From Omnitrophica WOR_2 bacterium RBG_13_41_10 (lineage in GTDB: Bacteria > Omnitrophota > Gorgyraeia > Gygaellales > Profunditerraquicolaceae): a stretch of 6,177 nt of DNA. The notes beneath the pieces are model-generated. The model was not told where the DNA came from. It ran no database searches and saw nothing but the letters and a program-made list of their open reading frames with translations. Of this stretch, positions 5,795 to 6,177 are shown in pieces (within the stretch, counting starts at the first letter, position 1; each line of letters starts with the position of its first letter). Made by a program: the position numbers and the translations under genes. Location: positions 31,771-37,947 of the forward strand of contig MHGH01000010.1 of assembly GCA_001805465.1 (NCBI GenBank), read 5' to 3'.

Positions 5795-5908
5795 TTAATC
5801 CTCCAAAGCCGTAGGCGTAGGAGGACAAAAATTAGATGCGGCCAATTCAAAAGGCAACCCCCTATCTTTTAGAGAGTTGCCTTTAAATTTACACCTAGCT
5901 TCCTTCAT
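5795..5908 (-). CDS. Possible 37-aa leader ORF (doubtful)
   Basis: An ATG at 5908 lies after AGAGGT at a good distance and just below a near-consensus promoter, and the frame stays open for 37 codons to a TAA at 5795. The predicted peptide starts MKEARCKFKGNSLKDRG and ends TPTALED. The frame runs through two hairpins (5850-5884 and 5799-5825), so much of it is probably repeat or RNA structure rather than a selected protein. It shows no recognisable domain. It could be a leader peptide for the downstream operon, or chance. Confidence 0.3.
   Translation of the reverse strand: MKEARCKFKGNSLKDRGLPFELAASNFCPPTPTALED
5799..5825. repeat. TCCTCC/GGAGGA palindromic element
   Basis: TCCTCC (5799-5804) pairs with GGAGGA (5820-5825), and an inner GCC (5808-5810) pairs with GGC (5814-5816) around a GTA loop. 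It lies directly beside the longer inverted repeat at 5749-5791. The compact nested form looks like a dispersed palindromic repeat. Whether it recurs in the genome cannot be seen here. Confidence 0.5.
5850..5884. terminator. Terminator-like hairpin in the flavoprotein operon leader
   Basis: AAAGGCAAC (5850-5858) pairs perfectly with GTTGCCTTT (5876-5884) around a 17-nt loop. Both directions give only a short T run (three or four), so it would be a weak terminator. It sits about 40 nt after the predicted minus-strand start, where a leader attenuator might be. Confidence 0.45.
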
Positions 5909-5932
5909 AAATTTACCTCTTTGTGACTTTTT

Positions 5933-5961
5933 ATTTTACTGCTTTAGGAAAGGTTGGTCAA
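5933..5961 (-). promoter_or_regulatory. Sigma-70-like promoter, likely for the flavoprotein-to-ATPase operon
   Basis: TTGACC (5956-5961) and TAAAAT (5933-5938) match consensus in five of six bases each, at the ideal 17-bp spacing. The predicted start is near 5926, giving a leader of about 230 nt before the flavoprotein ATG. No better promoter is visible nearer to the gene. No operator for a known metal regulator is recognised. Confidence 0.65.
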
Positions 5962-6177
5962 GGCTAAATTGTAGCTAGCGGGTGGCTTGGTTTGCACCTT
6001 CCCTAATAGGATAGGCAAGTGCCGCCCTTATGGGCGGGTTTTGAGCAGCATCTTTTGAGATGCGAGCGGCCAAGGTTCACCAGCGAATAAGATATGTCAG
6101 TGAGAGCGAGCAGATTCATGAAGCGAGATTTTCCTCGGTGGGGAAAAGCGAGCGGTGCTGTGAGAAATAAACCAAGA
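5962..6177. other. Hairpin-rich intergenic stretch, no supportable gene
   Basis: This right-edge stretch is richer in G+C than the genes. It has three tight hairpins: CCGCCC/GGGCGG with a 4-nt loop (6022-6037), GCATCT/AGATGC with a 4-nt loop (6048-6063), and TTTTCCT/GGGAAAA (6129-6147). GCGAG recurs at 6062, 6106, 6123 and 6148. It may be an uncharacterised structured RNA, a repeat element, or the end of a gene beyond the window. I see no tRNA, rRNA, RNase P RNA or tmRNA signature. Confidence 0.4.

Noticed and set aside
6003..6176. Minus-strand frame open from the right edge for 57 codons, possibly the end of an upstream gene
   Set aside because: Another minus frame and one plus frame are also partly open here, the frame runs through tight hairpins, and no domain is recognisable; the edge prevents a decision.
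6094..6177. Plus-strand ATG with frame open to the window edge (28 codons)
   Set aside because: No Shine-Dalgarno, and it lies in the hairpin and GCGAG repeat stretch.
5940..6177. RNase P RNA, tmRNA or a known riboswitch
   Set aside because: I looked for the conserved core words of these RNAs on both strands and found none.

Overview
The window is about 40% G+C, and every supportable gene lies on the minus strand, so transcription runs from the right edge to the left. The genes are bacterial: intrinsic terminators, strong Shine-Dalgarno sites, sigma-70-like promoters and short intergenic gaps. A lipoprotein with a BamE/SmpA-like stretch suggests a cell with an outer membrane. The mixture recalls uncultured lineages such as Omnitrophota, but that placement is a weak guess.

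Right part (5695-6177): no convincing gene. It holds a hairpin-rich, more G+C-rich stretch, a near-consensus minus-strand promoter (-35 at 5956-5961, -10 at 5933-5938), a possible 37-codon ORF, and two palindromic elements. It probably forms the promoter and long leader of the next operon.

Middle (1853-5694): five closely spaced genes. In transcription order they are a flavoprotein with an iron-sulfur-flavoprotein-like cysteine motif, a BamE-like lipoprotein, a zinc-ribbon membrane protein, a one-helix charged coiled-coil protein, and a CopB-type CPH metal P-type ATPase. Together they suggest a metal or redox stress function at the cell envelope. Only the ATPase function is firm.

Left part (1-1810): a cold-shock cassette. 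A promoter with perfect -35 and -10 hexamers is followed by a roughly 118-nt leader holding a strong terminator and a 12-bp stem that encloses the cold-shock gene's start codon. Then come a first cold-shock protein, a second terminator, a second cold-shock protein, a 49-aa putative zinc-finger protein, and a DEAD-box RNA helicase cut by the window edge. The small gene and the helicase overlap as TAATG. Cold-shock proteins and DEAD-box helicases both remodel RNA secondary structure, and the order of terminators suggests graded or autoregulated expression. The leader has two identical segments that could compete for one complementary segment, one of them at the predicted transcript 5' end and one at the start codon. 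This is the most interesting signal in the window.
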